DNA from: Cheiracanthium punctorium
Taxonomy: Eukaryota > Arthropoda > Arachnida > Araneae > Cheiracanthiidae
Direction of reading: 5' to 3'
Length of the DNA: 64,000 nucleotides
Assembly (NCBI GenBank): GCA_038373885.1
Contig: JAWZYV010001785.1
Coordinates: 248,001 to 312,000 of the forward strand
The translations under genes and the position numbers were made by a program. Under the pieces are notes generated by a model. The model searched no databases and was not told the DNA's origin. It saw nothing but the letters and a program-made list of their open reading frames with translations. Below, piece after piece: positions 45,554-55,615 of this stretch. The first letter of the stretch is position 1; each line of letters starts with the position of its first letter.

Positions 45554-46877
45554 GTTAAGATCTAGAGAGTTAGCTGGCCATATCAAACTTTTGGTACTGT
45601 TACTCGAATGCATACGTGCATCATCTTGCTAATATTTTCAATTTTCTCCTGCAAGAGATTCAGCATTGGTAAAAGATGACTTGCTAGGACACTTTTATAT
45701 GCCTGTGAATTTATTATACCCGAAATGAACACAATTGAGCACACACCATTGTAAGCAAAGCACCACCAGGTCATCACAGAGCCTCCATCTAATTGGCGCT
45801 TGGAGAATATTTGTTTTTCTTTTCTTAAATCATGAAAATAGTACTACTTCCATTCGTCTGGTTCATCCAAATTCCCTTTTTTAATGAGAAAAAATTATTT
45901 CTACCCAATGGTTATCCCAGGTCATTATTTGCTGGCTGAAGTTCAAACAATATATTTTGTGCTTCTGCAGCAATTGAAGCTTATCCAGTTTTTTTGTACA
46001 AATATAACTTCCAGGCCTTCTAATTGTGTTGCACACCGTTTTTTTTTTTTTACAAACATTTAAACCTGTCGCCGAAATAAGTTTCCTGTTTGAGTAATTT
46101 CCAGTAGATGCAAGTCTACAAACTCTTCTTTCATCAAAGACAAAGCTTTAGGTCTTCCCCTGCCTTCTTTTTGGCATAATTGCCTTTCAAATTAAAAAAA
46201 TTGTTGACTACAGTCTTTGATCTTCCTATCTCTGTTGCAATAGTATAGCTATTCATTCCAGTTGAAGAAACCCAGACAGCACATAAGCTTAAATCAAGCT
46301 TGACATTTCCTTGAATTTGACGTATTAATGCAAGCTTGGCTTTGGCTTGATTTTAGCTTTCAAAGTGCGCAGTGATGGCGCCATCTGTGAAAGAGAATGG
46401 ACATTAATTGTCAAGAGTCCTCAAATTTGCTGAAAGTTCGTAAAAGATGTGTTTTATTTTATTATCAGTGCCATATTACCGGCAGGGCAAACGGGGCAAC
46501 TGCCCAGGGCCTACAGATTTTAGGGCACAAAAATCTTACATCTTACACTTTTGTAGTTTTAAAATAAAATTACAAAGGATATAAAAAAATTCAGAAGTTA
46601 AATAATTTTTTTAATTATAAAATATGAACAATGAAAATACAGTGGAACCTGCTAAAGTGACCACCTTGGTAAAGAGACCACCTGTCTAAAGTGTACACTT
46701 TTATGAAATTTCATTGTAACACATAAAAAATGTATGGGGAAAATATACTGTAAAGTGACCACCTGCGAAAACTGTATAGTGACCAGATAATCTGCCAAAT
46801 TTAAGTTTTTTAACCTGTCAAATGTGACCACTTTCCACTATAAACTGCCTCTTAAATATAACACACATTCATAGAAT

Positions 46878-47106
46878 AAAGTAAATAAAAAACTTTGTAA
46901 AAAACACACATAAGAAGTTATAGGTAAGAAGATACGCACGTTCCCTGTGTTCCTTGCGACGAAGGGTTTGGACTGATGAAGGTCAAAACAATTTTTGACC
47001 GAAACGTGCGTATCTTCTTACCTATAACTTCTTATGTGTGTTTTTTAGAAAGTTTTTTATTTACTTTATCGTTTAACACCAGTAATTTGAGTGTTTTTTA
47101 CCGTTA
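46878..47106 (+). mobile_element. Small Penelope-like/retrozyme-type insertion, copy 2
   Basis: 229 bp flanked by a perfect 13-bp duplication ACATTCATAGAAT (46865-46877, 47107-47119). The arms 46879-46941 and 47004-47066 form a 63-bp, almost perfect stem. The loop (46942-47003) contains a hammerhead-ribozyme-like core. The right tail (TTTATCGTTTAACACCAGTA) matches copy 1. Penelope-like elements are known to carry hammerhead motifs in their terminal repeats; this is the basis for the name, and no reverse transcriptase is present here. Confidence 0.6.
46921..47024 (+). ncRNA. Hammerhead-ribozyme-like motif
   Basis: CTGATGA (46973-46979), a 4-bp helix II GGTC/GACC (46981-46984, 46997-47000) and GAAAC (47001-47005) are in the hammerhead order. 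Helix III is formed by 46921-46941 with 47004-47024 (21 bp), continuing outward. A helix I can form by TCC/GGA and CCTT/AAGG around GCGACG. Two departures from the consensus are an extra A after CTGATGA and a C-A pair at the base of helix I if the site is GTT. Activity is therefore doubtful. Confidence 0.5.
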
Positions 47107-48526
47107 ACATTCATAGAATGCTATATCCCTTTTCAGTTGTTTAACACAAGATTTGATCTCAACACTGATTCTCTCTTCTGTAACACTTGTTCTCAATAGA
47201 TGAATAAATAAAACAACAACAAAAAATTAGATAAATTAAAAAGGAAAACTTTTTTTAGTCTAGATTCTTTTATATTTCTGTTGATGCTAAAATTAATTCA
47301 GCGTGGTTTCCGGTAAGAGGTGTGTGGGATGCAATTAATCACATATTTACAATTACTTTTGATGAAGTTAATCACATTTATGAGTACTTCTGATTTCCTT
47401 ATTCAAATGTAATACTCTTGCAATTTTAAATCTCCCATCTGTCAGTAATGCTATTTAACTGTTTCTTAATTTACTTTGGTTTTAGCCTTTGTAATGCATT
47501 TTGTTGGCGTCTGTAGTCTGAGAATATATTTAATTTCCTTCCTTTCCCACAGGATTACAATAATTTTGTCTAGGCTACAAAAACTATATTCTAATTACTC
47601 CGGTGGCAAGTCACATTTAAATTTTGCCAAATATGTCCAAAGCATAACATTTCTTTTCATTTTTTCAACCTGGCGATTTATTTGGTGACCGGCCCTTTTA
47701 GAACTTTGCTATTACAGCACAGTGTGTAATTTAAACAGTGTGTTCTTGATGTACACTAGTGAAAATTGTATCATGAACTATATTTGTGCAAACATGAAAA
47801 CAACCCTAACATTCAAACTGTACTTTAGTAATATGTCAAGCTGCAAAATGGAAATTTATATTTTTTATTCATATTTCTTATTTTTATTATTCATTGTGAC
47901 CAAGAAGTATTCAAATACATATTGAAGCGTTAAGTATAAGGAAGTCGCACACAATTTGTATGCAATGTGCATTTTAATGTTTCAGTATTTTACTCCCTAC
48001 ATTCCTCTTTTTTGTTCATGGATATTTATTCATTTTGAGATCTTGTTATAAATAAACTGTAGGAGAGTGTTTGGGCAAGTGTTATTTTAATTTTAAGCAT
48101 AAACAAATTTATTAAAGTGCTACCTTTGTAAGGTGACCACCTGTATAAGGTGACCAGTTTTGTTGTTCCCGAGGGTGGTCACATTAGGCAGGTTCCACTG
48201 TAATTCAAATTTACATTTGTAAACATTAATTTAAACTTATTTTTAATTCTTCGAAATGCTCTATATCGATATAGCATACCAATATGTAGGAAAATAACTA
48301 ACCACATTTGTAAACAGAATTTTTAGCGTTAAAAAATAGCAAAATTTTCAATTATTTGTTATTTTAAGAAATAGTTACAAAAATAACTAAAGTGTTTGTA
48401 TTCCATACATGTTAGCAACTGTAATATAGCATTTCGAAGTATCGTTTAACTATCTGTTTCTTTGATTTCAGATTACTTAACACAAAATTTGTGTTAAGTA
48501 AGTAAACCCATTCTATATTTCCAAAT

Positions 48527-48724
48527 ATGGAAATTCTTCAAAATAAAATACAATTATACTACGAAATTGATTTCAAAATCAGTCGTTTGTCTCGATTTTG
48601 GCCAGCAGTATTGCTCATGAGTGTTGCGGTACTGAAAGTTTTGAAACGTGTGCTGCTCTTAAGTTTATATTATGTTTATTTCCCTATTAGTAGAGTCTCT
48701 AAATCACACATTACATTATTTTAA
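48527..48724 (+). CDS. Short open frame shared by two CCCAG elements (unknown), copy 2
   Basis: The 65-codon frame starts MEILQNKIQLYYEIDF. It corresponds to 24181-24387 and stays open in the same frame despite a 3-bp deletion. It ends slightly earlier (SKSHITLF, then stop). No known domain. Confidence 0.25.
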   Translation: MEILQNKIQLYYEIDFKISRLSRFWPAVLLMSVAVLKVLKRVLLLSLYYVYFPISRVSKSHITLF

Positions 48725-48830
48725 TTTTGATGTATCCCATGGAAAAATAAAAGAAACAAATAACACATCGCCCACTTATCAATCTGGCGAGAAAACGGCG
48801 TGATAAGTCACTTCAAACTTAAGTCATATC

Positions 48831-48907
48831 TGCGTGAAGCTTAGTAGCTGAACGGATAGCGAGCTCGACTCCCAACCGAAAGGTCCCGGGTTCAATTCCA
48901 GCCACGA
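48831..48907 (+). repeat. tRNA-like module within CCCAG element copy 2
   Basis: TAGCTGAACGG (48844-48854) is a good box A and GGGTTCAATTCC (48888-48899) a good box B. CTCCCAA falls at the anticodon-loop position (would be CCC, glycine). The acceptor ends do not pair convincingly. It is followed by CTTGATGGAAACAGATTAAA, shared with copy 1. Confidence 0.5.
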
Positions 48908-49351
48908 ACACTTGATGGAAACAGATTAAATTAAATTGAAATTTGAGCGTAGAGGGGGAAAATACGTGGCAAAGTAAAATATGTGGGGCGAGTTCGCCGA
49001 CCGGCGCCCCGTGTATTTAGGAAATTTTTTTAAGCTTGAAATGTCAAGCTTGATTCAAGCTTGAAATATCAAACTTCATGCAAGCTGGGCAAGTGTAAAC
49101 TAGATCACTTGATTCTAGCTTGCATTAAGCTTACACGCTTGAAATTTTCAAGCTTATTGACTTGATAAATCAAGCTTGCTGCAAGTTTGATGCAAGTTTG
49201 CTGTGCTGCCTGGGAAGAGCTCCAATCTGACCTCTTTCATGATCAGTTAACTTCGTACCTTTTACCATCTCCACAAAAAGCTTCAAAACTTCGAAGAAAT
49301 GTAATACAAATTTGCAGATTTGAGAGAGCTCACAATCTAAACAATTTCAAT

Positions 49352-50128
49352 AATCATTTAAAAACAGGTAAAAACACATTAAAATCCGTATGTAGCACTA
49401 TCGGTGGCGGCCACCACCTTCTTTAGCATAGGTCTTGGTTCCAAATGGCCAGCTCTCTTCCTCAGCAGGGCGTTCCACCCAGGATCTATCTGCGCATGCG
49501 TCATATGATTCACAGCGCCATCTGTGGTTATAATCTGTAGGGCTTCCATATTTAGGGCATAATGACTGTTTTTGTAATTGGCGAGTTTTTGGCTATTGTT
49601 AAAGTTGATTTCTATGGGGTGTTCCTGGGCTATTTTTGCGAGGGCAGTAGTGGTTTTATTGAATTTAATGTCAGTTTGATGTTCCTTTTTTCGGTCTTTG
49701 ATTTTTCGTTTTGTCATGCCAATATAGTAGCCCTGTTTATTGGTACTATTGTCTATATTGGCATGACAAAACGAAAAATCAAAGACCGAAAAAAGGAACA
49801 TCAAACTGACATTAAATTCAATAAAACCACTACTGCCCTCGCAAAAATAGCCCAGGAACACCCCATAGAAATCAACTTTAACAATAGCCAAAAACTCGCC
49901 AATTACAAAAACAGTCATTATGCCCTAAATATGGAAGCCCTACAGATTATAACCACAGATGGCGCTGTGAATCATATGACGCATGCGCAGATAGATCCTG
50001 GGTGGAACGCCCTGCTGAGGAAGAGAGCTGGCCATTTGGAACCAAGACCTATGCTGAAGAAGGTGGTGGCCGCCACCGATAGTGCTACATACGGATTTTA
50101 ATGTGTTTTTACCTGTTTTTAAATGATT
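49352..50128. repeat. Nearly perfect palindrome, 375-bp arms, 27-bp spacer
   Basis: Arms 49352-49726 and 49754-50128 are reverse complements with one difference noticed (CTTTAGCAT against ATGCTGAAG). Each arm holds the coding end of a GIY-YIG protein and the following 3' sequence. It sits in the 5' part of the Tc1-like element. It could be a head-to-head double insertion, a snapback reverse-transcription product, or an assembly artefact. Confidence 0.93.
49379..49762 (-). pseudogene. C-terminal piece of a GIY-YIG endonuclease (Penelope-like)
   Basis: Read on the minus strand across the spacer, NKQGYYIGMTKRKIKDRKKE shows the YIG half of a GIY-YIG nuclease with the conserved arginine, followed by EH-Q, HPIEINFNNSQKL and a conserved-looking EALQI. 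The frame ends TDSATYGF and stop at 49379. The domain's first strand (GIY) and everything before it are missing, so the element is 5'-truncated. The plus strand (49754-50101) carries the mirror copy with the same protein. Penelope-like retroelements are the usual carriers of such a C-terminal domain in animals. Confidence 0.65.
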
Positions 50129-50420
50129 TTAACTATCCGTCACTTTGCTTTTAAATTAATTTCAATAATATTTAAGCCAGTATACGTATATTTACTTTAA
50201 AAAAATCACTGGTGGGTTTAAAGTTTTTACTCAAGCTGAATATACAGATTTTGTATATGCAACTTTTTCTGATAATTATATAAATAAATTCTGTTGTTGC
50301 GTTATTTCTTAACAGTGAACTTCAACAATTAATGATAGAATAATATTTCAATCCCTTTTATTCCATTTTTCCCTTTTCTCAAAAATTTTTACTGGCCTTA
50401 AAGTTTTTATTCAGGCTGTA

Positions 50421-50829
50421 TTTCTGTTCTCTCTCACTTCTCATACATTATGCACTGAGTGAATGCAAAGCAATTAACGATTATAAATTTTCTAGCGAAG
50501 TTATTAAGTAAAAAAAAATGCACAAAATGGAATAATTATTTTTTTAAATATCGTTCACAATATATTTTCAAGTTCTTTTGACAAATAAGACTTTTGCTGA
50601 AAATGAAAATGCATTATGATGACGAAATTGCTGCTTGATACACCAGTATAGCTGCGATATGACAATGGACAATCCTAGAGAGGATTCTGGAATTAGATAA
50701 CTGATAAACGTTGGTAAAGAAATGGAAATGGCAAAGAACAAAACTTTTCTTTTTCCGATTACCAAATTACCTGTCTAGAATAACAATGAAGTCGCCGAAT
50801 TTTTGGAAATAATGTGAAAACGGCACATT
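50421..50829. other. Unassigned AT-rich stretch
   Basis: No gene or element ends recognised. Confidence 0.5.
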
Positions 50830-50833
50830 TTAA

Positions 50834-51190
50834 CCCTTTAAAGCGCAGTGTTCCCGCTCTGGCTACACCAAACTCTGACGTTTTGATTGTTGCCAGTCAC
50901 GAAGAATAGATTTGATTTCTATAAAAATAGTTGCGGGTGACATAGCTCCACGAGAATCTTATTTTTAGCACGTCATTTCTCGTAAAAAAATTGTCACGAT
51001 TATTTTTAACAGCACTGACATCTGCTGAAAAATGGAAGAAGGCGAGAACAGCTGCATAGATTACCCAATGCTGAAAAAAGGGCAGCCGTTGCCATCGCTC
51101 GACTTAACTACCAGCAAAATGGCGGACGATCGAAACGTTCATCGCGTGACACAGATCTAGAGACCCTTTTTTGACGACAGCTGGCTGTGC
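50834..51190. mobile_element. TTAA-flanked (piggyBac-like) MITE, copy E, right end lost
   Basis: Starts CCCTTTAAAGCGCAGTGTTC after TTAA (50830-50833) and is close to copies A, C and F. It stops at GCTGGCTGTGC, where the right half of a hAT MITE begins, so a deletion probably joined the two. Confidence 0.7.
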
Positions 51191-51318
51191 TCACTACAAC
51201 TCATATACGTATACGTGTGCGTGATAATGTAGTGAGGAATATACATTTTATATGGCAAAAAATTTCTCATGGGGGGTTATGACCCCCTAACCCCCCCCCC
51301 CCCTTGGCTACGCCTCTG
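51191..51318. mobile_element. Right half of a hAT MITE
   Basis: ACTACAACTCATATAC, TATACGTGTG and ATACATTTTATATGGC match the 36589-36735 element in order, and it ends TTGGCTACGCCTCTG. The left half is missing. Confidence 0.65.
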
Positions 51319-52621
51319 CTTGCAGTACATTGAAAAGTAGAACGGTGAGCTTCAGCGAGTCTTTTTAAACTTAGCGGAAGGTATCCTGTCCTCGCTTTGG
51401 GAACAGAAAACAAATTACGGAAAGGTGTTTACACAAGCAAAACAAATAAATAAACAACACTTTATTGCAAAAAGGCTACCGCACTGTTACCCAGACAGAA
51501 AAAATTAAACTAAATTAATACAATAATTAATAAAATTCAAGTTTAATTAAAAGGTTCAAATAATAAATTTTACGTTTAGTTAAATCTTATAAGATGAAGG
51601 TTTCTTAGGGGCAGTACATAGTACATACATATAAAAAACGTAAAAATTTCATAGCAACTCATGTATATTTTTACAGCGTTTAGAACAAAAATAAACAAAC
51701 CGAAATAATAAGTATCTTTCAAATTTATTTAGAAGCATGGATTAATATTAAAGGATACGTATCATCTACAAAGCTCCCAGAACGGTTCCGATTTTTCCTA
51801 CATATGAAGGAAACACATATGAAGGAAATAAAATGCCAATTATCTAGAATAGCATCAGAAACCACGTATTTTTAAAGCACCAGTAAGTTAATGGTCTGTT
51901 TATTTCATATGTATGTATTTTATTTTCTTGCTTTAAGAATTCTAAAAATGACTTTATTTTACTGTTGGATTGCTGAATTTAACAACTTAAAAGGCAACGA
52001 GGAGGACAATGATAAAATGCAATGACTGTAGTTTACATTAATACAAATTAGAATAATTTTGCTGCTGGAAGATTGTTTTTTTACATACGCAGATCGTAAA
52101 ATAGCAAAGAAAGCATCCTTTGATGTCAGATTACCAGAAGTCCTTTTTTTTTAAACTGTCATCGTGCCTATCCTGGTATATTGATCCATGAGGGAATAAC
52201 AAATGCTTTTACAGAAGTTTCCAACAATAATTCTGATTCTCTAACACCTGGCATGCGAAATATCCGCAACATGTCCTTTCATAGCGGTTCGATGTGAGGA
52301 TTTTTTTGTACGTGACCACTATTCAGGTTGTTCCACAATCAGATAACGAGTTATAAAAATTGACCGAAGGAAAAGAAAAGAAGGAAAGGGACAATGGACA
52401 AGTGAGTCCGCCCTTAATAGGCTGGACATCAAGCTTCATTAGTGGAAGCCTAGCGAAATAATTATAACGTTCTCTCTAATAATTAGCGGACACATAAGAA
52501 TGTGCACTAGGCGGAAATGTTGTAAATTAGACTTATAACAATGCGCTGCCACTAACAAGAGCGTGTTTGTATGTTATACAGCGATGTGTGCGATTAAGCA
52601 AATGTTATCGGATTTCAAAAA
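51319..52621. other. Unassigned AT-rich stretch
   Basis: No gene recognised. AAATTAATA-type simple sequence at 51505-51590. Element remnants cannot be excluded. Confidence 0.45.
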
Positions 52622-53780
52622 TCTCTCTCTATATCTATATAAATAAAATTAGACTTTAGTCTGTACATTTCTTGGAATTCAAAAATTTTGCGATTTCTAT
52701 CCGTTTCAAGCACCCGGGAGTCCGGTGCGACCCTCAAAAAAAAAAAAGTTTGTCTGTCTGTCATTCTGTCCGTGACGCTTTTGTTGTTCAAGCATCACGT
52801 AAAAACGACCGAAGCGAATGATATGAAATTGGGTGTCATGATAGGTGGTCAGTCAACTTAAAACATAGGCGTCCAATTTTTTAAAAATCTTGATTAGATT
52901 TTGAGATTTTGCGAAAATCATTTCAAACTGCGTAAATTTGTGTTCGAACGTCACGTAATAACTGCAAAGGTGAAAAAAATGATATCTGGTGAAATGATAG
53001 GTGGCCACTCACCTTAAACTATAAGCATCTAATTAAAAAATATCGATCCCATTTCGAGATTTTGTGAAAATCGTTTAAAACTGACTGAATCTTTGTCCCC
53101 GCATAACCTAATAACGACTAAAGCGAATGATATGAAATTGGGTCACATGATAGATGGTTGCTCAACATAAACTATAGGTGTTCAATTTTTTAAACATTTT
53201 TATTAAATTTTGAGATTTTGTGAAAATTCTCTGAAAATACGTTTCAATTTCCTCAAACATCACGTAATAACGACTAATACGAATGATACGAAATTTAGTG
53301 ATATGATAGGTAGTTGCTAATCTTAATTTATAGGCGTTGAATTTTTAAAATATTTTGATTACATTTTGAGATTTTGCAAAAATCGTTTGAGAATGCTGAA
53401 ATTTTGTTCAAGCCTCACGAAATAAAGACTGCAGGGAATGAAACGAAATTGGGTGACATGATAGGTTGTCACTCAACTTAAATTCTAGGCTTCAAATTTT
53501 TCAAAAATGTTGATTAGATTTTGAGATTTTGCGAAAATTATTTCAGTATGCGTAAAAATTCGTTCGCGCATCCCATAATTACGACTAAAGCGAATGAAAT
53601 GATATTACTTAGTGACTCTCTAACCGTAATATTTTAACAATACATAAAAATTATAACTTCGCTTTCTTTACTTTGACAACATACTACATCCATTCTGGGT
53701 ACTCCTACAATGCTGACGGAAGTTCTTGCTTTTTGGAAATTTGCATTCACTAACCCGTCAAGGACGGGTACTTCAGCTAA
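52622..53780 (+). mobile_element. Non-autonomous Helitron, 1.16 kb
   Basis: Begins TCTCTCTCTATATCTATATA directly after an A (52621). It ends with a hairpin CCCGTCAAGGACGGG (53754-53768), 8 bases, and CTAA, followed by T (53781). TC start, hairpin, CTRR end and A/T flanks are the Helitron signature; there is no target duplication. The interior is a tandem repeat, with no Rep/helicase. Confidence 0.75.
52793..53625 (+). repeat. Tandem repeat of about 156 bp, just over five units, within the Helitron
   Basis: The phrase CATCACGTAATAACGAC (with variants) recurs at 52793, 52949, 53102, 53258, 53413 and 53569, giving periods of 156, 153, 156, 155 and 156. Other shared phrases are GCGAATGATATGAAATTGGG, ATGATAGGT and ATTTTGAGATTTTG. 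Units are diverged, so the array is not recent. Confidence 0.85.
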
Positions 53781-53781
53781 T

Positions 53782-54669
53782 AAATAAATAAGTTTAAAAC
53801 TAGATTTGTTACAGAAAAGGTATTCGGAACTTAAACCTTCAACTGGTATCATTAATCTCATTTTAAAACTGTTATCATTATTCTCATGCTACAAAAGCGT
53901 TTATTTAAAAGAATGTACTAATTTGTTTAACAAATTCGGATCGAATTAAAAGTAATATAAGAATGATTATAAACATTTAACGAATGTTTGCTTATTATTT
54001 CGAATTAAGAATAATGGCGAACGAATGTTATCCGCAATGCTAACAAATGTACTAATAACGAATTTTTATTTCTTTAACTATCACTTAACGAAAGTACTAA
54101 ACTATTTTTACCCGATTCTTTTTTATTACGAATTTACCAAAATATTTTTTTATAACGAATTTACACCAAACAAATGTAGTAAAAGTTAACATGAATATTC
54201 TAATACCAATAATATACATTTTCATTTTTGAGTCTGGAATACTAGGGAGTTCAATGAAAATTGATAGAGCTAAGTACTCAAATGACGTTTCGCTGTTTGG
54301 ATAAAGAAAATCACAGAATTAAACAAGACACTCACAGATTACGCTCCTAACTCATTTTATGCTATTCCTACACCTAAAACATTGGCTTTTTTTTTGAGTA
54401 AGTAAAACTGTCCCTTGCAATTTTCTGAGAGCTACGCTTCAGCCCCGAGCACCTACATACATAGTTGGCGTCCCTGTGTGTTCGCATTCCTGTAAAACTA
54501 ATACAAGTACTTAGCATGCTTTTTAAAGGGGATGATCAGATTCTAAACGTGAATTACAATTTGAACATAAGGGTTGTCCGGAATTAATTTACTATTTCCT
54601 TAAAGTAAGGAGGGAACTTTAAGGGAGATTGTTTGTGTGATTATGGCAACGCTACGCTAGGGCGATCTG
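53782..54669. other. Unassigned stretch with a hAT end
   Basis: The part 54430-54478, reverse complemented, reads CAGGGACGCCAACTATGT and GTGCTCGGGGCTGAAGC, an isolated end of the 9405-13964 hAT family. A direct repeat about 60 bp long (AGATTCTA-ACGTGAATTAC, ATTTGAACATAAGGGTTGTC) occurs at about 54538-54610 and 54850-54920, on either side of the SINE. The rest shows nothing. Confidence 0.45.
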
Positions 54670-54840
54670 CGATGGATGGAGGTGCCTTGGTAGAAGGTCT
54701 TTCTAAGGGGTTCTAACGCGCATTCAAGTTACATCTGGAGAAAGCTTACCAAAACTCCAGACCGTTAGATGGGACCCGAACCCGGGACCTCCGGCCGTCT
54801 ACCATTTTCAGTGTTGTAACCACTGTGCCATGGTGAGGCC
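54670..54840 (-). repeat. tRNA-headed SINE, copy 3 (best tRNA head)
   Basis: On the minus strand TGGCACAGTGG (box A, plus positions 54820-54830) and GGGTTCGGGTCC (box B, around 54771-54784) are both close to consensus, so the head is clearly tRNA-like. The body (TAACGGTCTGGAGTTTTGG, CTCCAGATGTAACTTGAA, GAACCCCTTAGAAAG) matches the other copies. The sequence AAGGGGA-GATCAGATTCTA stands on both sides (about 54526 and 54843), which may be a long target duplication. Confidence 0.7.
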
Positions 54841-55611
54841 TTTAAGGGGAGAATCAGATTCTAGACGTGAATTACTATTTGGACATAGGGGTTGTCCGAA
54901 ATTAATTTACTATTTCTTTAAGGAGGGAACTTATGATCACTTTTTAATTTTATCGGTCGAAACAGCAGTTTACAGAGAAGAAAAAGCGAAGAATTGAACA
55001 TTGTTTAGGCGGTTTATTTTTTCGAGTAAGAATTTATTTACCGGCTACTGTCTGTTTAAGGATTAGTGGTAGGTAAATTTTCCTTCGCGTCAATAAAACG
55101 ATCTCAACTTTTTCTCTTCCCCCCCCCTTCAATCGAGAAGTAAAGCCTTTCTTTAGGTACTTATTGCATAAATCAATTCCACGCGCTGACACTCGATCTG
55201 AACAAAGTATTGCTTTCATAAAAGAAAGTAATTGAAACGGCTCCAAGAGTTTAATCCCTTTATACTTTCTCAAAATGCTTCCATCACGCTGCAGGTATTA
55301 CTACTATTAAGAGATTTAGCCGTACACAAACAAAGAAAAGTGTTCTTACGCAGTTTGTAAACAATCTGCGATCCGACGTGTTAAGAGCAGAGCCTGGTAA
55401 ACCATTTGCTTTTGTTGTTTGAGAGTTTTTCTCGAGTTTTCTACTACAATCTCGAAGATGGTCTTAGTACCCCTAGGTTTCCGTGGTAACCACTTTACTT
55501 TATACCAAATAACAGACATTGATAATTCAATCACAGAAAAGCACAACTGAAGTAGAAGCTCGGCATCCAGATCTTACTGTTCCCAGACTGATGGCGGAGG
55601 GTGTTGGTTGG
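54841..55611. other. Unassigned stretch
   Basis: Minus-strand frames of 79 codons (55034-55273) and 66 codons (55346-55546) have no motif I know. No element ends. Confidence 0.4.
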
Positions 55612-55615
55612 TTAA

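Larger units (their letters stand above)
46640..48200. mobile_element. Tigger/pogo-like element, non-coding, 1.56 kb
   Basis: TA flanks (46638-46639, 48201-48202). Ends CAGTGGAACCTGCTAAAGTG and (reverse complement) CAGTGGAACCTGCCTAATGT are inverted repeats, with GTGACCACCT repeated next to both ends. No transposase is readable. It carries the small insertion 46878-47106. Confidence 0.8.
46271..49214. mobile_element. CCCAG-terminal element, long form, copy 2 (interrupted)
   Basis: Starts CCCAGACAGCACATAAGCTT and ends TTTGCTGTGCTGCCTGGG, flanked by AA on each side (46269-46270, 49215-49216). It shares with copy 1 the AAGCTTGA-rich ends, GATGGCGCCATCTGTGAAAG, the short frame (48527-48724), the tRNA-like module (48831-48907) and the GATGGAAACAGATTAAA block. 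Between about 46466 and 48500 it is interrupted by a hAT-like left end (CAGTGCCATATTACCGGCAG) and by the Tigger-like element. Confidence 0.7.
45205..49268 (-). pseudogene. Tc1-like transposase, interrupted by insertions
   Basis: On the minus strand the gene starts at an ATG at 49268 (MVKGTKLTDHERGQIGAL), is cut by the CCCAG element, and continues SSTGMNSYTIATEIGRSKT, a helix-turn-helix. A GRPK-like linker follows, then GGSVMTWWCF (second catalytic region), then the LDLNPIENSWG motif with the catalytic glutamate near 45400. The last motif is split by the small element 45422-45553. The frame crosses the CCCAG site only if the flanking AA is counted once, which confirms that 2-bp duplication. 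Several frameshifts and stops remain. Confidence 0.75.
44916..50418 (-). mobile_element. Decayed Tc1-like transposon hosting nested insertions
   Basis: TA stands at 44914-44915 and 50419-50420. The left end CAGCCTGAGATTTTACTC and the right end (reverse complement) CAGCCTGAATAAAAACTTTA are inverted repeats. A second inner pair, CTGAGTAAAAACTTTAAGGC near 45149 and GCTTGAGTAAAAACTTTAAA (complement) near 50218-50237, gives the inverted-repeat/direct-repeat arrangement of some Tc1 elements. Its transposase is on the minus strand. Inserted inside are 45422-45553, 46271-49214 (which holds further insertions) and 49352-50128. Confidence 0.75.

Noticed and set aside
49562..50101. 179-codon plus-strand protein starting MTVFVIGEF
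   Set aside because: Its first third is the antisense of the left palindrome arm; only the part after the spacer is the GIY-YIG coding end, so it is not a real single protein.
52793..53625. CRISPR-like array
   Set aside because: The repeated unit is 153-156 bp with no short constant repeat and unique spacer pattern; the whole lies inside Helitron ends in a eukaryotic genome.
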